Numbered from the stretch's first letter, positions 49,830 to 60,351 are shown. The stretch is 64,000 nt of DNA from Yersinia entomophaga (GCF_001656035.1 NZ_CP010029.1:1345768-1409767), one strand, 5' to 3'. Notes: a model not told the origin generated them from the sequence alone. Translations and numbers: made by a program.

Positions 49830-51314
49830 TTACAGGATATTTGTTGAGGTCATGTCGATGCTTTGAATCAACTGCCCGTCGACGTAATAGAAGATTGCAC
49901 CGTCAAGGCTGCGCTCGGTTCGTGATGCACCTGTTTGCTGAGGTATGAAGAAGAACCAGCCCTGCGTATACAGCACATTGGAAATATCGGTTCCGACCGC
50001 GTCATTGACGATGTTGATTTGCGCCTGATCCAACGTAACGCCAGCACGAATAGCACCAAAGTTAATCGCATTGGTAGCCACATCAATCACAGCAGCAGAT
50101 ATGGAAGCGTAACCGCCGGCATTAAACGCATACGATGAGTTGTTGGTGAACAGGTTAGCAAATGCCGCTACTAGGTTTGCATTAATCCATACCTGGCTAA
50201 TGAAGCTATCCAGCCAGAGGAACTTGCCGGTAATTGCGCCATTTGAGACGTAATTAGCCATGGTCTTGTTCTGCCCATATGCGCCGTAAAAATTGTAACC
50301 GTTCGACTCAAGCGCCGCTGCCGTGGCGTTGTCAGTTACGTTTGGCGCGATACCTGCGAATGCCCGAAACTTGTAAGAGACTCGGCCATTGGTTCGGTTA
50401 AAATTAAGCGATGCAGAATAAGCCAGCGCCAGCACCGAGTAGAGATACGAACCATACACAGGGAATACGTTCTCATATCCATTCGCAATGACTACGCTTT
50501 GAACGAAGCACGATTCATTATTGGCAACCGTTGCATCTTCTGATGTGTCATACATCGAGTAGGCGTAGCGGTTATTTGACGCACTTACCCACGCGCACAA
50601 CTCTTCTTTTTGTTCATCAGTGAGATCAACCACGCTGGCGGTCATCACCCAGTCCTGATTCTGATTTACAATCGCCCCCATTGTGTCGGTGATGCTTGTT
50701 GCTGCCGCACCGGGTGAAGTTGTTGCGGCTGTATCTGCGGTCAATTTCAGTGCGGTTGCGGCAGCACCAGGAACGGCCTGTGAGACTTCGCTGTTAGCGC
50801 CAGTGGTAGCTGACCGGATAATGAACCGGCTTTGCACTGGCAACCAGTCAACTTCGACGCCACTACCAAACGCAGTGGCAATTGCTGCTGCTGCGTCAGT
50901 GAAGCTTGTTACGGCTGATAGATTAAGAGAAGTACTGGTTTTCGATGCTCCATCGAGCATTAAAGTAATCGTCCCAGTAACTCCCTGTAGTGCAGCGATT
51001 TTAACGCCTTTAAAGCTACCAGAGAGCAGCCAGCCAGCTACAGGTTCTTGCACCAACCGCCCAAACAAAACAGCACCCGGTCGAACAGTGGCGTTGTCAT
51101 ACCCGGACATATATAGCGATGCAGCCAGGTATTCTTTGCTGGTTGTGCCAAAGGCTGCGCCAACATCTGCCGCGCTGGTAAACTCGGAAACTTTACCAAC
51201 CGGCAGTAACTCGTTATCGGAAAGTAGTAGTCCGTAAACATCCAGCGCGGTTCCGGCTGCGTTTACAGTGGAAGGCGTGATCTTAAAGTCACGCGATAAT
51301 GGAATTTTGCTCAT
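49830..51314 (-). CDS. Tail sheath protein (DUF3383)
   Basis: A 494-residue contractile sheath subunit of the DUF3383 family. The N-terminus MSKIPLSRDFKITPSTVNAAG and the C-terminal region with WFFFIPQQTGASRTERS match the family pattern. It makes this prophage a myovirus-type phage. The start codon overlaps the 51311 stop region (four bases). Confidence 0.85.
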   Translation of the reverse strand: MSKIPLSRDFKITPSTVNAAGTALDVYGLLLSDNELLPVGKVSEFTSAADVGAAFGTTSKEYLAASLYMSGYDNATVRPGAVLFGRLVQEPVAGWLLSGSFKGVKIAALQGVTGTITLMLDGASKTSTSLNLSAVTSFTDAAAAIATAFGSGVEVDWLPVQSRFIIRSATTGANSEVSQAVPGAAATALKLTADTAATTSPGAAATSITDTMGAIVNQNQDWVMTASVVDLTDEQKEELCAWVSASNNRYAYSMYDTSEDATVANNESCFVQSVVIANGYENVFPVYGSYLYSVLALAYSASLNFNRTNGRVSYKFRAFAGIAPNVTDNATAAALESNGYNFYGAYGQNKTMANYVSNGAITGKFLWLDSFISQVWINANLVAAFANLFTNNSSYAFNAGGYASISAAVIDVATNAINFGAIRAGVTLDQAQINIVNDAVGTDISNVLYTQGWFFFIPQQTGASRTERSLDGAIFYYVDGQLIQSIDMTSTNIL

Positions 51315-51829
51315 TGAGTCGCCTTATCAGCTTGTTCGATAGAAAAGTTAACCGCGTCGAAATAGTCCTGCTTGACGTCGATTGTGATGTGAACCTGAAG
51401 TGAAACGGTCAGCATGTAGCGCTCTTGCCACTGATTTTCAGCATTGATCATCGGTGCCTGAATTGCTTCGGTGCTGTATAGTGGGGCGACCCGACTGTCT
51501 ATGGCCTTGATTGCGTCATAGGCATAGCCAGTGCGGAATAGCGTCTCCAAAGCGATAGCCCGATCCCCGGCATTGCTACCGTAGATATCAACCTGAATTT
51601 CGGCCTGCCTAACCTCAGTAAAGCCAATGGCACTTGTTGTTGGCGAACCAGTATCTTTCTTGATTTCTCGGCTGGTTGAATGACGCTTAAATCGCAATGG
51701 CGTCAGAATGCAAAACTGCCCCTTATCCATCGGAACCCTGTTAGCCTGTGCTTGTTCACACTTACCGATGAATTGCTCTGCGAAGTCGGCCAGCACATCA
51801 ATCACGTTATCAATGGTCATGTCATTCAT
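51311..51829 (-). CDS. Neck/tail terminator-like protein
   Basis: A 172-residue protein of the LIC_12616-like neck protein group: N-terminal MNDMTIDNVIDVLADFAEQFIG, conserved FCILTPLRFKRHSTSRE and EIQVDIYGSNAGDRA. Such proteins cap the tail or join it to the head. I start at 51829, in an ATGA overlap with the upstream gene; the longer frame to 51865 is less likely. Confidence 0.7.
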   Translation of the reverse strand: MNDMTIDNVIDVLADFAEQFIGKCEQAQANRVPMDKGQFCILTPLRFKRHSTSREIKKDTGSPTTSAIGFTEVRQAEIQVDIYGSNAGDRAIALETLFRTGYAYDAIKAIDSRVAPLYSTEAIQAPMINAENQWQERYMLTVSLQVHITIDVKQDYFDAVNFSIEQADKATQ

Positions 51830-52221
51830 GGCGTCACCTGCAACTGAACAAGTAACCTGCACCAATCAGGCCACAGCTCCAATGGCTCAATAACCAGCCA
51901 TTCTTCACTACCAATAATAAACAGATCGCCACCGAGCACTTTTTCACGGTTCACCCCGTAAAAATTTCCATCAACATGAATCGATTTGAGCAGTCCGGAT
52001 ATATTTAGCCCGTCCACATGCTTCAAGTCGCCGGGCGATAGGGGCTGCAACTGAATGGTGACTGGTGCTTCAGGTAGGTACTTGGGAACCTGCTTCCGGC
52101 CCTCACCCATAGTGAAACCATCAGACCGACGAACAAGTGCAGAAATGAATGGGTTTACGCGGTTAATGGCAGGTTTAACTATCCGATGAAGGTTCAATTT
52201 CTCCCACCTCGTAATTGACAT
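51826..52221 (-). CDS. Phage neck protein, unknown
   Basis: A 131-residue protein in the head-tail joining module. The first half is rich in Arg/Pro, followed by PVTIQLQPLSPGDLKHVDG, a stretch seen in head-tail genes of related phages. Function is unknown. The ATG at 52221 has GGAG too close in front; TTG at 52197 (behind GGGAG, overlapping the upstream stop by 23 bases) is the alternative. Confidence 0.6.
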   Translation of the reverse strand: MSITRWEKLNLHRIVKPAINRVNPFISALVRRSDGFTMGEGRKQVPKYLPEAPVTIQLQPLSPGDLKHVDGLNISGLLKSIHVDGNFYGVNREKVLGGDLFIIGSEEWLVIEPLELWPDWCRLLVQLQVTP

Positions 52222-52645
52222 CTCCGATCATTTCTTTAGTGTCAACCAAAGGCTTATCAGATTGGTTAGGGAGCACCTTTCTCGTTTTACGAATGTGAAG
52301 AGTTACATCAGAAAGTTTTGGCTCCATGAGGGTAGCTATCGATTCCTGTATGTCTCCTTTTATTTGAGCGCCCACGACCTCAAGAACTTGCGTGGTATCA
52401 ATTCCCGCGCGAATCCCCCTGGATACCGTTTCGGCCCAATCACCAGACTTTTCACTTATCGCGTTACGGAAAAATGGACGAGGTGGCTGATTATTGCCGG
52501 GGTTTCCGTACTCGTTGATTGCCGCAACCATTGCCACGCTCGTTCCGTCTGGATAGGTTGCCCCATCAATAAATCCAGCCTTCACCTGTTTGGATGAAAG
52601 CTGCTTTTCAATGTTGTTCAGGAAATCAGATATCTTCCCGGCCAT
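52175..52645 (-). CDS. Head-tail joining / virion morphogenesis protein
   Basis: A 156-residue protein with a VKAGFIDGATYPDGTSVAMVAAINEYG stretch and the PPRPFFRNAIS motif, the pattern of Mu gpG-like and HK97 gp10-like neck proteins. I start at ATG 52645 behind GGGGAG; a TTG two codons upstream is possible. It overlaps the downstream gene by 47 bases. Confidence 0.7.
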   Translation of the reverse strand: MAGKISDFLNNIEKQLSSKQVKAGFIDGATYPDGTSVAMVAAINEYGNPGNNQPPRPFFRNAISEKSGDWAETVSRGIRAGIDTTQVLEVVGAQIKGDIQESIATLMEPKLSDVTLHIRKTRKVLPNQSDKPLVDTKEMIGDVNYEVGEIEPSSDS

Positions 52646-52647
52646 AA

Positions 52648-53043
52648 TCAACTCCCCGGATAGTAGTTAGCCATGCGGTATACCTTCGTTGCCTGCCAGT
52701 AATCCATTCCATACGGGCTTTGCGTGTACCACATGTAACGGAATTCAACCACGCCAGCCTCCGAAGAGACCGAGACAGAACCCTCCGAAGCCGACGACAA
52801 CCGCCCTACCATGCCGGAGCCACCGTTACCCTTGTCATCCCCGAATCTCATGTATGCCAAATGAGCCATAAGCAGGTAGAGCAAGCGCTCTCGCTTAACG
52901 GCATCATCTACAAGTGAGAATTCAGAGTTGTTAAGGTAATCGGTGGCCTGTTCAAACAGGTAAGGGAGTTGTTCGTCGGTTACATTGGAGAACTCAGGGA
53001 ACATGGCGCGGAATTTCGTGATATCTAGCACCACGATTGCCAT
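52648..53043 (-). CDS. Head completion protein (DUF4054)
   Basis: A 131-residue connector-type protein. The N-terminal KFRAMFPEFSNVTDEQLPYLFEQAT and the C-terminal tyrosine-rich FRYMWYTQSPYGMDYWQ match DUF4054 adaptor proteins that sit under the portal. Confidence 0.78.
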   Translation of the reverse strand: MAIVVLDITKFRAMFPEFSNVTDEQLPYLFEQATDYLNNSEFSLVDDAVKRERLLYLLMAHLAYMRFGDDKGNGGSGMVGRLSSASEGSVSVSSEAGVVEFRYMWYTQSPYGMDYWQATKVYRMANYYPGS

Positions 53044-53046
53044 GGA

Positions 53047-53376
53047 TTACTCCTCTTTATCTTCCGTCACACCCGCGGTTTCTTTGGAGGCCTGTTCAAA
53101 GCCAGTTTTAACTTTGGCGTTCTCCCGACTTGCGTCTTTAGCTGACTTCTCATCCGACACCGCGAAAATAATGCCGTTACGGATGAATTTAGAATCCTGG
53201 TGAACCTTAGCGAACTCATCCCATGCTTCCGCAGGAACATCATTGGTAATACCAAAACCATTGACCAGCGCTGATGAGTTAGCGCCAGCCAGGGTAATGA
53301 CCTTATCCCCATGACGGAACGAAATGCCGCTAGGCAGTTTGCAACCAATTACGTACATGTTTGATTTAGAAGCCAT
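53047..53376 (-). CDS. Phage head-module protein, unknown
   Basis: A 109-residue protein between capsid and DUF4054 genes. The first two thirds look like a small beta domain (YVIGCKLPSGISFRHGDKVITLAG), and the last 40 residues are Lys/Glu-rich and probably flexible. Small proteins in this position of DUF2184-capsid phages have unknown roles; a decoration protein is possible. Confidence 0.6.
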   Translation of the reverse strand: MASKSNMYVIGCKLPSGISFRHGDKVITLAGANSSALVNGFGITNDVPAEAWDEFAKVHQDSKFIRNGIIFAVSDEKSAKDASRENAKVKTGFEQASKETAGVTEDKEE

Positions 53377-53379
53377 CAG

Positions 53380-54405
53380 TTACACCCCCAACATTTGAGC
53401 GAATAGCGTAGGCTGGGTAATTACCGCGCCATACGTTGTGCCCGAGTGTTTCTGCTTCCAGCTTGATGTCATAGTAATCACTGGGTGGGCGCGGAGTTTC
53501 TCGCTATAAGCACAATATCCAGCATCCTGACCTTGGGCAGTTTCAACGAACATTTGTACCAGATCGCCTGCATCTGTATCGTACTGCGGAGCAATCTCAA
53601 TGCGCAGATTAGTGAAGGTGTCTTTAACCATCTTCTCTACTGTGTTACCAAAGATCTCGTTAGCACGCTTGAACCACACGGAAGCGTTAGGACTCATAGC
53701 CAGAACCAGTGGTGACGCCATGTCAACGCCATCACCCACTACACCCTTGGTGCGAGCGATCAGGTCAGCATAAAGCGCCAAGATATCGTTATAGATATCG
53801 ATGACTTGTTTATCTTTCCACAGAACCTTGCCATCGACGGTTGCTGGGGTGATTGGTGCTGGCAAGTCTGGGTCATTCAAGATGCCGTAGTTCAGTAGGC
53901 CAGAAACACCATAAAAGTAGAACTTATTTTGCGCTTGATTCAGTGTCCAAGCCGCAGCACGCTGTTTCTCAGCTACGTACGGCAGCATAGCCAGACCATA
54001 ACGCTCCTGCTCCAACTCACCATAGATCACCATCGTTTGATAGCGATACACCTGACGGTTTTCCCATTGGGAAGTAACCTGGTTGCCGCCCTGCTCACTG
54101 TAATCATCATAGGCCACGACATCACCCGATTGCTCGATGCGCTGAATCATCAATGTATCTTGCGCCCAAGAACCTTTCTTCTTCTCACCTAGAATGTCTG
54201 CGGCCTTTTGCTTAGCAAAGATAGTGCGGACGATCTCCGGATCGATGAACGTAGAAACAATGGCAGGAATGCCGCCGTTAGCTGGCAGCGATGGCTGAAC
54301 ATCAGCATCCATGGCAAACTTGGTCACTGAGGATGGCAAGTAAATGCCGCGCGATTCAGCTTCCGCTTTAAAGGCAGCGAAATCAGCCTGAGTCAGTTGA
54401 GGCAT
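53380..54405 (-). CDS. Major capsid protein (DUF2184)
   Basis: A 341-residue HK97-fold capsid protein of the DUF2184 family. Conserved stretches: IVSTFIDPEIVRTIFAKQKAADILGE, NRQVYRYQTMVIYGELEQERYG and the C-terminal SGTTYGAVITQPTLFAQMLGV. The start at 54405 overlaps the decoration gene stop by one base (TAATG); five further codons upstream are open. Confidence 0.85.
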   Translation of the reverse strand: MPQLTQADFAAFKAEAESRGIYLPSSVTKFAMDADVQPSLPANGGIPAIVSTFIDPEIVRTIFAKQKAADILGEKKKGSWAQDTLMIQRIEQSGDVVAYDDYSEQGGNQVTSQWENRQVYRYQTMVIYGELEQERYGLAMLPYVAEKQRAAAWTLNQAQNKFYFYGVSGLLNYGILNDPDLPAPITPATVDGKVLWKDKQVIDIYNDILALYADLIARTKGVVGDGVDMASPLVLAMSPNASVWFKRANEIFGNTVEKMVKDTFTNLRIEIAPQYDTDAGDLVQMFVETAQGQDAGYCAYSEKLRAHPVITMTSSWKQKHSGTTYGAVITQPTLFAQMLGV

Positions 54406-54893
54406 TATGCTTTGCTCCATGTAGAGATAATAAGTAAGTCACCGACGGCGGCAGGGCTTGCCACATACCAGTCAGTTTCAACCGCACCGGAAACCGTCGC
54501 TCCAGCGTCATCTGTTTTCAGTGTACCGTCAGCAAGAACAGCAAAAACTTTCTGTCCCACGGTGGCAACCGTCGCAGCGATCGCCCAGAAATCCCCTCCC
54601 ACAATAGGTGATGCTTCACGACCTGCCGAGATGGTCATGCTATTACTTTGCAGGTAGCCGATGGTGGCATTGGCGTTGTTATAGATGAAGCCAACAGGTT
54701 TGCCGGTGCCGGAGTTATCCAGTCGCAGAGGGTTAGTAGAGTTACGCCATGCGAAACGAGCCATGACTAATCCATCAGTTCCCGCCTGAAATGCTCCCGG
54801 ACCGCCCGCCGCCGCGATGATTGGAGTAGTTGACGCAGGCTGTCCGGCCTGTCCAACGCCGGAATAAATATTTACGCTCTTTTGAAATGACAT
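54405..54893 (-). CDS. Capsid decoration / structural protein
   Basis: A 162-residue, Gly/Ala/Thr-rich protein between the protease/scaffold and capsid genes, where a structural cement or head decoration protein is usual. The beta-rich pattern (VMARFAWRNSTNPLRLDNSG; PVGFIYNNANATIGYL) supports a virion role. The specific family is uncertain. Confidence 0.65.
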   Translation of the reverse strand: MSFQKSVNIYSGVGQAGQPASTTPIIAAAGGPGAFQAGTDGLVMARFAWRNSTNPLRLDNSGTGKPVGFIYNNANATIGYLQSNSMTISAGREASPIVGGDFWAIAATVATVGQKVFAVLADGTLKTDDAGATVSGAVETDWYVASPAAVGDLLIISTWSKA

Positions 54894-54894
54894 A

Positions 54895-56007
54895 TTATTT
54901 CCCCTCGAAGAAGTTTTTCACGTTAGCGCGAGAGTCGTGGCTAATTGGCGCTGCGTCGTTTGCCATTGCTGGGCGAGAGTAGGCTTTGAAGACAGATTGG
55001 AGTGCTGCTGAAGGCAATGTTGCATGATCTGCACATCCCATCTGCTTCAGCGCGGTCCGGTAAACTTCATCGGCACTATCGCATGCTAAGTCGCCAACCA
55101 CGGGGCGAACATCACGTTCTGCCTGACGAAGCGCGGCTGCGCGGGCTTCAACGGCTTTAATCGCTGAATCCATAGCTAATTTACTGTCATTTGCCATCTT
55201 CTCTTTATCGGCTCTATCAGCCTCATCTTTGGCTAACTTGTCTTTCTCAGCCTGCTCCGCTTCGTCTTTGGCTAACTTTTCTTTTTCTTCGTCGGTCATC
55301 TCGTCCTTCGCTGTTTTGGGGTCTTTCTCGTCGTCTTTGATGAGCTTTTCCACGTCCTCTTCCGCTTTCTTTACAGCTTCAGGGTCGGCATCGTTAGCCA
55401 TCAGCGGCTTGAAGATGCTCATGAGTTGTTTGATTTTTGACATCAGTTTGAGTCCTGTAGGTAGTGAGTCATATACAAATACATCCGGGCCAGCCCGGCC
55501 ACTTGGCACGATTGCCACATGGTTACAAACGATGTCACGCATAACGCCATCGTATGGTTCGCCCTCGTACTCGCCCGGCGTCATGTCGAGCCGATAACGG
55601 TATGAAGATGAGATTTCTCGCTGCTGTTTGTTCTCTACGCCGATAATGGAATTGATGTCGTAAATGCCCATCGAATTCTTCAGATACGGAGCTTCGTACA
55701 CTGCGTCAGTGCCAGTCGAACCAATAATGTGTTCTTTTGGCGGGTCAATTACCGACACAGCGATGTGAGTGTCTAGAACTGGTTTGTTGTTGAATGTTGG
55801 AGCGGCTTTCCTGAGTTCTTCAGGGTCACGTAGCAACCGGTATGCCTTGTCAGGGTTAAGGCCTAACGCTTCCCAATCGGGTATCTCTTTGCCGTAGTAG
55901 ACGCAGACGTTAGCCTTGCTGATAGGCGTCAGTTCAACATGAAGCATCCCGTCAACGTCATAGCGACGAACGCTCGCCTTATCGAAGGCAAACTTCACAT
56001 CTTTCAT
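54895..56007 (-). CDS. Prohead protease / scaffold fusion (DUF2213)
   Basis: A 370-residue protein. Residues 1-185 are a DUF2213 domain, related to prohead proteases: NKPVLDTHIAVS carries the candidate His nucleophile partner and DIVCNHVAIVPSGRAGPDVFVYDS the conserved end. Residues 195-300 are extremely Lys/Glu/Asp/Ala-rich (repeated KDEAEQAEKDKLAKDEADRAD-like units) and would be a coiled-coil scaffold. A C-terminal segment probably contacts the capsid protein. Confidence 0.8.
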   Translation of the reverse strand: MKDVKFAFDKASVRRYDVDGMLHVELTPISKANVCVYYGKEIPDWEALGLNPDKAYRLLRDPEELRKAAPTFNNKPVLDTHIAVSVIDPPKEHIIGSTGTDAVYEAPYLKNSMGIYDINSIIGVENKQQREISSSYRYRLDMTPGEYEGEPYDGVMRDIVCNHVAIVPSGRAGPDVFVYDSLPTGLKLMSKIKQLMSIFKPLMANDADPEAVKKAEEDVEKLIKDDEKDPKTAKDEMTDEEKEKLAKDEAEQAEKDKLAKDEADRADKEKMANDSKLAMDSAIKAVEARAAALRQAERDVRPVVGDLACDSADEVYRTALKQMGCADHATLPSAALQSVFKAYSRPAMANDAAPISHDSRANVKNFFEGK

Positions 56008-56031
56008 GTTCTTTCCTGTTTTTCGGGCAAT

Positions 56032-56055
56032 AAAAAAGGCCGCCTAAGCGACCTT
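56032..56055 (-). terminator. Terminator-like hairpin inside the late operon
   Basis: On the minus strand AAGGTCGC-TTAG-GCGGCCTT is followed by TTTTAT, between the Mu F-like gene and the protease gene. With no promoter seen after it, late transcription must read through. Confidence 0.7.
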
Positions 56056-56070
56056 GTTCGTTTTATATTT

Positions 56071-56868
56071 TCAGAATGGCAATACTGGCTTCCATACACA
56101 CCCGCAATTAGGCTCTTCACCCGGCAACACATGCTGCCCTTTGTCACCGATTGGCAGGCCCTTATCTAGGTCGAACTCCTTCCCGTTAGCATGAACGTGC
56201 TTCTTGCGGGGTTCGCTACCGCCGCCACTGTGTAACCAGATGCCTCGCTTAATCCCTGCCGCTTGTTGCCTTGCGTTGGATAGTGCGCTGGTAGCCTTGC
56301 GTACCTGGTCACGTGCAATGAATTCAGCACGCCTGCGAGTAATACCATGACGCTTGCCAAAGTTAGCTTCCATTTCGTCAGCCAATCCTTTGCGGTCGCC
56401 ACCCTTGGCTACTGAGCGAAACACCATCGATTCCACTTCAGTGAAATACTTCTCAGGAATGGAGCGGATTAACGCCACATTCTCTGAAATGATAGCCTCT
56501 CGCTTTTCGAGCATAGCCTCAGTCCACTGCATGTTAATTGTCATTGAGTCTTTACGGGCAGCAGCAAGTAATGAGCGGTCAACAGCCTCGCCAGTCTTGT
56601 TTGTCACTGATTCGGCAGTAGGTAGCGCCATCTTAATGAAGCGCTCTACCCACTTCCTAGACAGAGCACGCAAAGCACTACGCAACAATTGAACCGGGTT
56701 AGCGTCCATCGCCAGTGGGTTATCTTCAAATATCGGGACGATTTGTTTCTTAACATCGTCATTCATTTCTCTGATAACAGCCAGTAACTCTCTGCGATAC
56801 CAAATGATATTACCGGCGTTATAGTTGACCGCCCGAAGGCTTCTACTCTTCTTCGGTTTCCGGTTCAT
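56071..56868 (-). CDS. Phage head morphogenesis protein (Mu gpF-like)
   Basis: A 265-residue minor head protein of the Mu F family (PF04233). The C-terminal domain has the family pattern: RAEFIARDQVRKATSALSNARQ, WLHSGGGSEPRKKHVHANG, and a terminal CGCVWKPVLPF. I start at the ATG 56868, five bases after AAGGG; a GTG two codons upstream is also open. It overlaps the portal gene by 26 bases. Confidence 0.82.
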   Translation of the reverse strand: MNRKPKKSRSLRAVNYNAGNIIWYRRELLAVIREMNDDVKKQIVPIFEDNPLAMDANPVQLLRSALRALSRKWVERFIKMALPTAESVTNKTGEAVDRSLLAAARKDSMTINMQWTEAMLEKREAIISENVALIRSIPEKYFTEVESMVFRSVAKGGDRKGLADEMEANFGKRHGITRRRAEFIARDQVRKATSALSNARQQAAGIKRGIWLHSGGGSEPRKKHVHANGKEFDLDKGLPIGDKGQHVLPGEEPNCGCVWKPVLPF

Positions 56869-58264
56869 AGTCACCCTTCAGGTTTTCGAATCCTGCACCT
56901 TCAATGCTTTTCAGTGCGTCTCGCGCCTCTTCAGAGTTAATCAGCATGCTATCAGCAGCAGCAACCACGGTTTCAACGCGAGTCTTGTTGGTGTTGGCAC
57001 GGTCATCATCGCTGACCTCATCAAGCGGTTTAAACTCGAAGTAGATGTCGGGCTTCAGTTCGCCAAACTCTGAAAGCTGGATAATCTTGAAGATGTTCTC
57101 AATGGCTCTGCGATAGTCCAGTTCTTGCGAGCCGGATATCGTTTCGTGCCACGTCTCAATCTCAGCATCCCCACTGGCATTCAAACCTGCTGGGGCGTTA
57201 CCAAACATCTTCAGGTTGGTGGTGCGTGATGGTATGCAGAGTTGCTCTTGGTAATTCGATAGGATGCTTGACAGCTCACTCAGTGATGTCTGCATATGAA
57301 TCAGATCCTCTTCAGTATCGAGAGCCCATATACCAAAGTTATCCTGATACTTGGTGAACATTTTAATGCGCTTATCAAATTCACCAGGGATTTCTAACCT
57401 AGCATCCATATCCGTCTTCAGCGCCCGCATTCGAAGAGTTCGAAGAATCTTTATCACGTTCTTCTTCGCATCTCGCCAGTCAACAACGTAATCCTCCATT
57501 AACTGCGTCAGCGAAAGACCGCCGAAGTTATATGATGGTTTTAGAATGTCGGGCACTGGGCGGCTAACGATATCGATGAATCGAGACTCATGCACCGTAT
57601 CCCCCATCACGAACCATGCTTGGGGTTTGTAGAAATCTGGCCTAAGCGGTTTGTTTGAGTTGTACATCGCCGGATAAACCCAATTAGGGTCTACGCAACG
57701 AAAGCCTTTAAGTGAGCCTTTAGTTATCTTGCGCGGGTCTAGAAATAGGGGTTTTTCGTTCTCAAGGTCATCGGCGCCAACATCAATAAAGATGTGTGCC
57801 ACGCCATACTCTGAGTCCTGCCTTACGGCTTCGTGAATCAAGCGCTTAATGTCGTATTTGGTCAGCGCCTTATCCATTAGGTCGATATCAGGATCACCCT
57901 CTTTGGTGCTCTTCACCTCAATCCAGTTTCGCGTCATCTCGTCAGCCATGATGGTATGCATGTTCGCATACTCAACCTGCTGAGACATTGCCGCCAAAAT
58001 AGGGTAGCCACGAAAGCCAGAATATTCACCACCAATAAACATGCCGTTGATGACATCGTAAGGCGTGGAGTCCATCGCTAGAGCGGATTCTTCTTTATCT
58101 TCTGGAATCACACCTGGTAGCGGTTCGTAACGCTTAAACTCAGCAAATGGCTTCTCGCCATTCGCAGCAGACGCCGCATCAAGATGCGCATTTGTAATCT
58201 TCGCCAGTTCCCGCCGAGGTGCTTGCACGGCTTGAGCTGTTCGCACAGCCTTCTTTCTTGTCAT
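56843..58264 (-). CDS. Phage portal protein (DUF1073)
   Basis: A 473-residue portal subunit of the DUF1073 (anti-CBASS Acb1-neighbouring, P1-like) family. The protein has the conserved [40 protein letters not shown], and [22 protein letters not shown] stretches. Twelve copies would form the DNA channel at one capsid vertex. It overlaps the terminase stop by four bases. Confidence 0.85.
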   Translation of the reverse strand: MTRKKAVRTAQAVQAPRRELAKITNAHLDAASAANGEKPFAEFKRYEPLPGVIPEDKEESALAMDSTPYDVINGMFIGGEYSGFRGYPILAAMSQQVEYANMHTIMADEMTRNWIEVKSTKEGDPDIDLMDKALTKYDIKRLIHEAVRQDSEYGVAHIFIDVGADDLENEKPLFLDPRKITKGSLKGFRCVDPNWVYPAMYNSNKPLRPDFYKPQAWFVMGDTVHESRFIDIVSRPVPDILKPSYNFGGLSLTQLMEDYVVDWRDAKKNVIKILRTLRMRALKTDMDARLEIPGEFDKRIKMFTKYQDNFGIWALDTEEDLIHMQTSLSELSSILSNYQEQLCIPSRTTNLKMFGNAPAGLNASGDAEIETWHETISGSQELDYRRAIENIFKIIQLSEFGELKPDIYFEFKPLDEVSDDDRANTNKTRVETVVAAADSMLINSEEARDALKSIEGAGFENLKGDYEPETEEE

Positions 58265-59631
58265 TGCAGTATCTCGTCAGGAATGTTGAATGGTTTGTGC
58301 GCCGGAGCAAATGCCATGATTAGCGAGTCCGCCATATTTGGTGACGGTATGCCACGCTTCTTCATGTCTTTCTTGCTCTCAACCTTCACGCGACCGTTAT
58401 TGTCGTAGTCAACCCATGGGCGTGACAGCTCAGCCTTGAGGTATTCCAGTTGTTTAATGCCGGAGCTAAGGCTGATTAGCTGATCGTCTGAAAATTGTTT
58501 GATGAATTCTTTGTCGTTGGGGTTGGCTTCGAGGTGCTTAACCACTCGCCATGTATTGAAGAAGCGATCACGGACTCCCCACCATGCCTGAGCCTTGATA
58601 TTGGAGAACATGTCTTTATTGGTCTTGCCTTCAGCATATTTAGCATCTGGTTTGAATACGGCAGCACCTGCGTTAAATCCGCTGGACGGTATCGCACAGA
58701 CGCGCCTCAGGTGAGCTTTTACGCCTGCACCCACGCCAATGGAGTCGTAAACAATCTCGCTTGCTGTGACGCTTTCTGCGTAGTTTTTGACGCGATCAGA
58801 TGATGTGATTACATCACCCTTGTTCCACTGCTGGCAGTCCATGACAACAGAGCCGTGGGCCAGTGTTGTAGCGTTGCTATCCTCGCCTTCATCTGCTACG
58901 TCAAAACCGACTCGCTTACGACCAGAAGGGGCGAAGCCAATCAGTTTATGGGCATCTATAGCGGCAGCAATCCACGATGGCTTGATAATTGCCAAGTCAC
59001 TGTCGGCAACCGGCTCACCTTCCCAAATGTGCAGGTAAAGGTCGTAATCACGTTCTTTGCATTCAGCCATTTGCGCAGGGAGCGGTGAGTCATGGAAGTG
59101 AGGGTTGTCGTTGTAATTGGCTTTCAGAACAATCGCCCCAGCAGGAGGCCTGACGATGAAGCGCTGATACGTATCGTCAAGAATGTTCTTCGGGTTAAAG
59201 CTCACCCATATCTCTGAGTGTTTGTCGCCTCGTATGGATGGAATCAGTACATCCCATGAGTCTTTTGTTACCGCCTCGGCCTCTTCTACCCAGCAGATTC
59301 CAACGCCCTGTATGGATTTTATTTTTGTGACGTTGTTTTTAATGCCGGAGAATACGAAGCTAGCACCGGTTGCTAGGTGAATGATTGTGTTTTTCTGGAT
59401 TTCGAATTCTGTGGAATAACCGAGACGATCGATAGTCTCACATAGCAATTTGTGGACTGAGTCGCTAATAGAACCCTGAAACTCGCGAGTACACAAAATT
59501 ACCGTGTTAATGCGTCGTGCAACCTCCACGGCAAGTTCCGCAAAGAAATATGACTTCCCACTTCCACGGCCGCCGTAAGCTATTTTGTATGGAGCGCTTT
59601 CGGCGAATGGCTTGAAATGTGGATTAGCCAT
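58261..59631 (-). CDS. Terminase large subunit
   Basis: A 456-residue packaging motor of the PBSX/XtmB-type family. Walker A GGRGSGKS is at 20-27, Walker B ICWVEEAE at 112-119, and a nuclease domain occupies about residues 245-430 with metal-binding Asp in [13 protein letters not shown] and [11 protein letters not shown] start at the ATG 59631, behind AGGA, overlapping the small-subunit stop by eight bases. Confidence 0.9.
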   Translation of the reverse strand: MANPHFKPFAESAPYKIAYGGRGSGKSYFFAELAVEVARRINTVILCTREFQGSISDSVHKLLCETIDRLGYSTEFEIQKNTIIHLATGASFVFSGIKNNVTKIKSIQGVGICWVEEAEAVTKDSWDVLIPSIRGDKHSEIWVSFNPKNILDDTYQRFIVRPPAGAIVLKANYNDNPHFHDSPLPAQMAECKERDYDLYLHIWEGEPVADSDLAIIKPSWIAAAIDAHKLIGFAPSGRKRVGFDVADEGEDSNATTLAHGSVVMDCQQWNKGDVITSSDRVKNYAESVTASEIVYDSIGVGAGVKAHLRRVCAIPSSGFNAGAAVFKPDAKYAEGKTNKDMFSNIKAQAWWGVRDRFFNTWRVVKHLEANPNDKEFIKQFSDDQLISLSSGIKQLEYLKAELSRPWVDYDNNGRVKVESKKDMKKRGIPSPNMADSLIMAFAPAHKPFNIPDEILQ

Positions 59632-60025
59632 CGAAGATGTCCTTAATAGATTTGTGCTCGACCTTAACTCCGCCACTCAGCTCGACAATCACTTTGTCCA
59701 GGCCGGTCAACTTGGCCTTGCCCATTGTTGCGGCTACGGCTGCTGATGATTGTGGCGTCTCAGCCGCTAAAGCTGATTTCCGAGCCTCTTCCAATTCTCT
59801 AATCAAAGAGTCAACAGTGACGTGATGGCGCTGCTTAATCTCACCCTGCAATTCGGCAATCCTTGCCGTGATCTTGCCGTTGTCTAATGACTCTTTAGCT
59901 TTCCGGTTAATGGTCTCAGGTTTCATCTTGTCAGCAGCATACGCCGTCCGATATGCCTCAGAAGCATTACCCGTTTCGATGTATGCCTGACAGAATGTCT
60001 CTTGCTTCTGTGTCAGGCTTGCCAT
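59624..60025 (-). CDS. Terminase small subunit
   Basis: A 133-residue DNA-recognition subunit of the terminase_2 family. The N-terminal helix-turn-helix region [26 protein letters not shown] is characteristic, followed by a helical oligomerisation segment. It is coupled to the large subunit by overlap. Confidence 0.88.
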   Translation of the reverse strand: MASLTQKQETFCQAYIETGNASEAYRTAYAADKMKPETINRKAKESLDNGKITARIAELQGEIKQRHHVTVDSLIRELEEARKSALAAETPQSSAAVAATMGKAKLTGLDKVIVELSGGVKVEHKSIKDIFDG

Positions 60026-60027
60026 GG

Positions 60028-60258
60028 TTATTTCTCGTCTGAATACTGCGTGATAAAGGTTTCTCTAATAAGTTCGGCTCTAAACTTAGCCCCCCTGATG
60101 GATCCGGGTAGAATTTGAGTAATGTCTACCCCTGATGCCCCCAAATCTCTTAACGCATCAAGTTCTTCATCAAGCTTCCCAAGCAGCCAATCGCTGGCCT
60201 TATCTTGAATTATTTCTGGAACGACGCGAGCAAACTCAGTTTTATCGGTCACCATCAT
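60028..60258 (-). CDS. Small phage protein upstream of terminase, unknown
   Basis: A 76-residue helical, acidic protein ending two bases before terS. AAGGA lies just before the start, which could be 60258, 60255 or the GTG 60252. No known domain seen; position suggests a packaging accessory role, which is only an inference. Confidence 0.6.
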   Translation of the reverse strand: MMVTDKTEFARVVPEIIQDKASDWLLGKLDEELDALRDLGASGVDITQILPGSIRGAKFRAELIRETFITQYSDEK

Positions 60259-60351
60259 TTCCTTACTTCAAATTTGAATCCGTGGCCTGCAATAAAGCGA
60301 GATAGCAGCCTTGCTACGGCTTGACGGAGTTGACCCGTCTCGTTGTTCAAC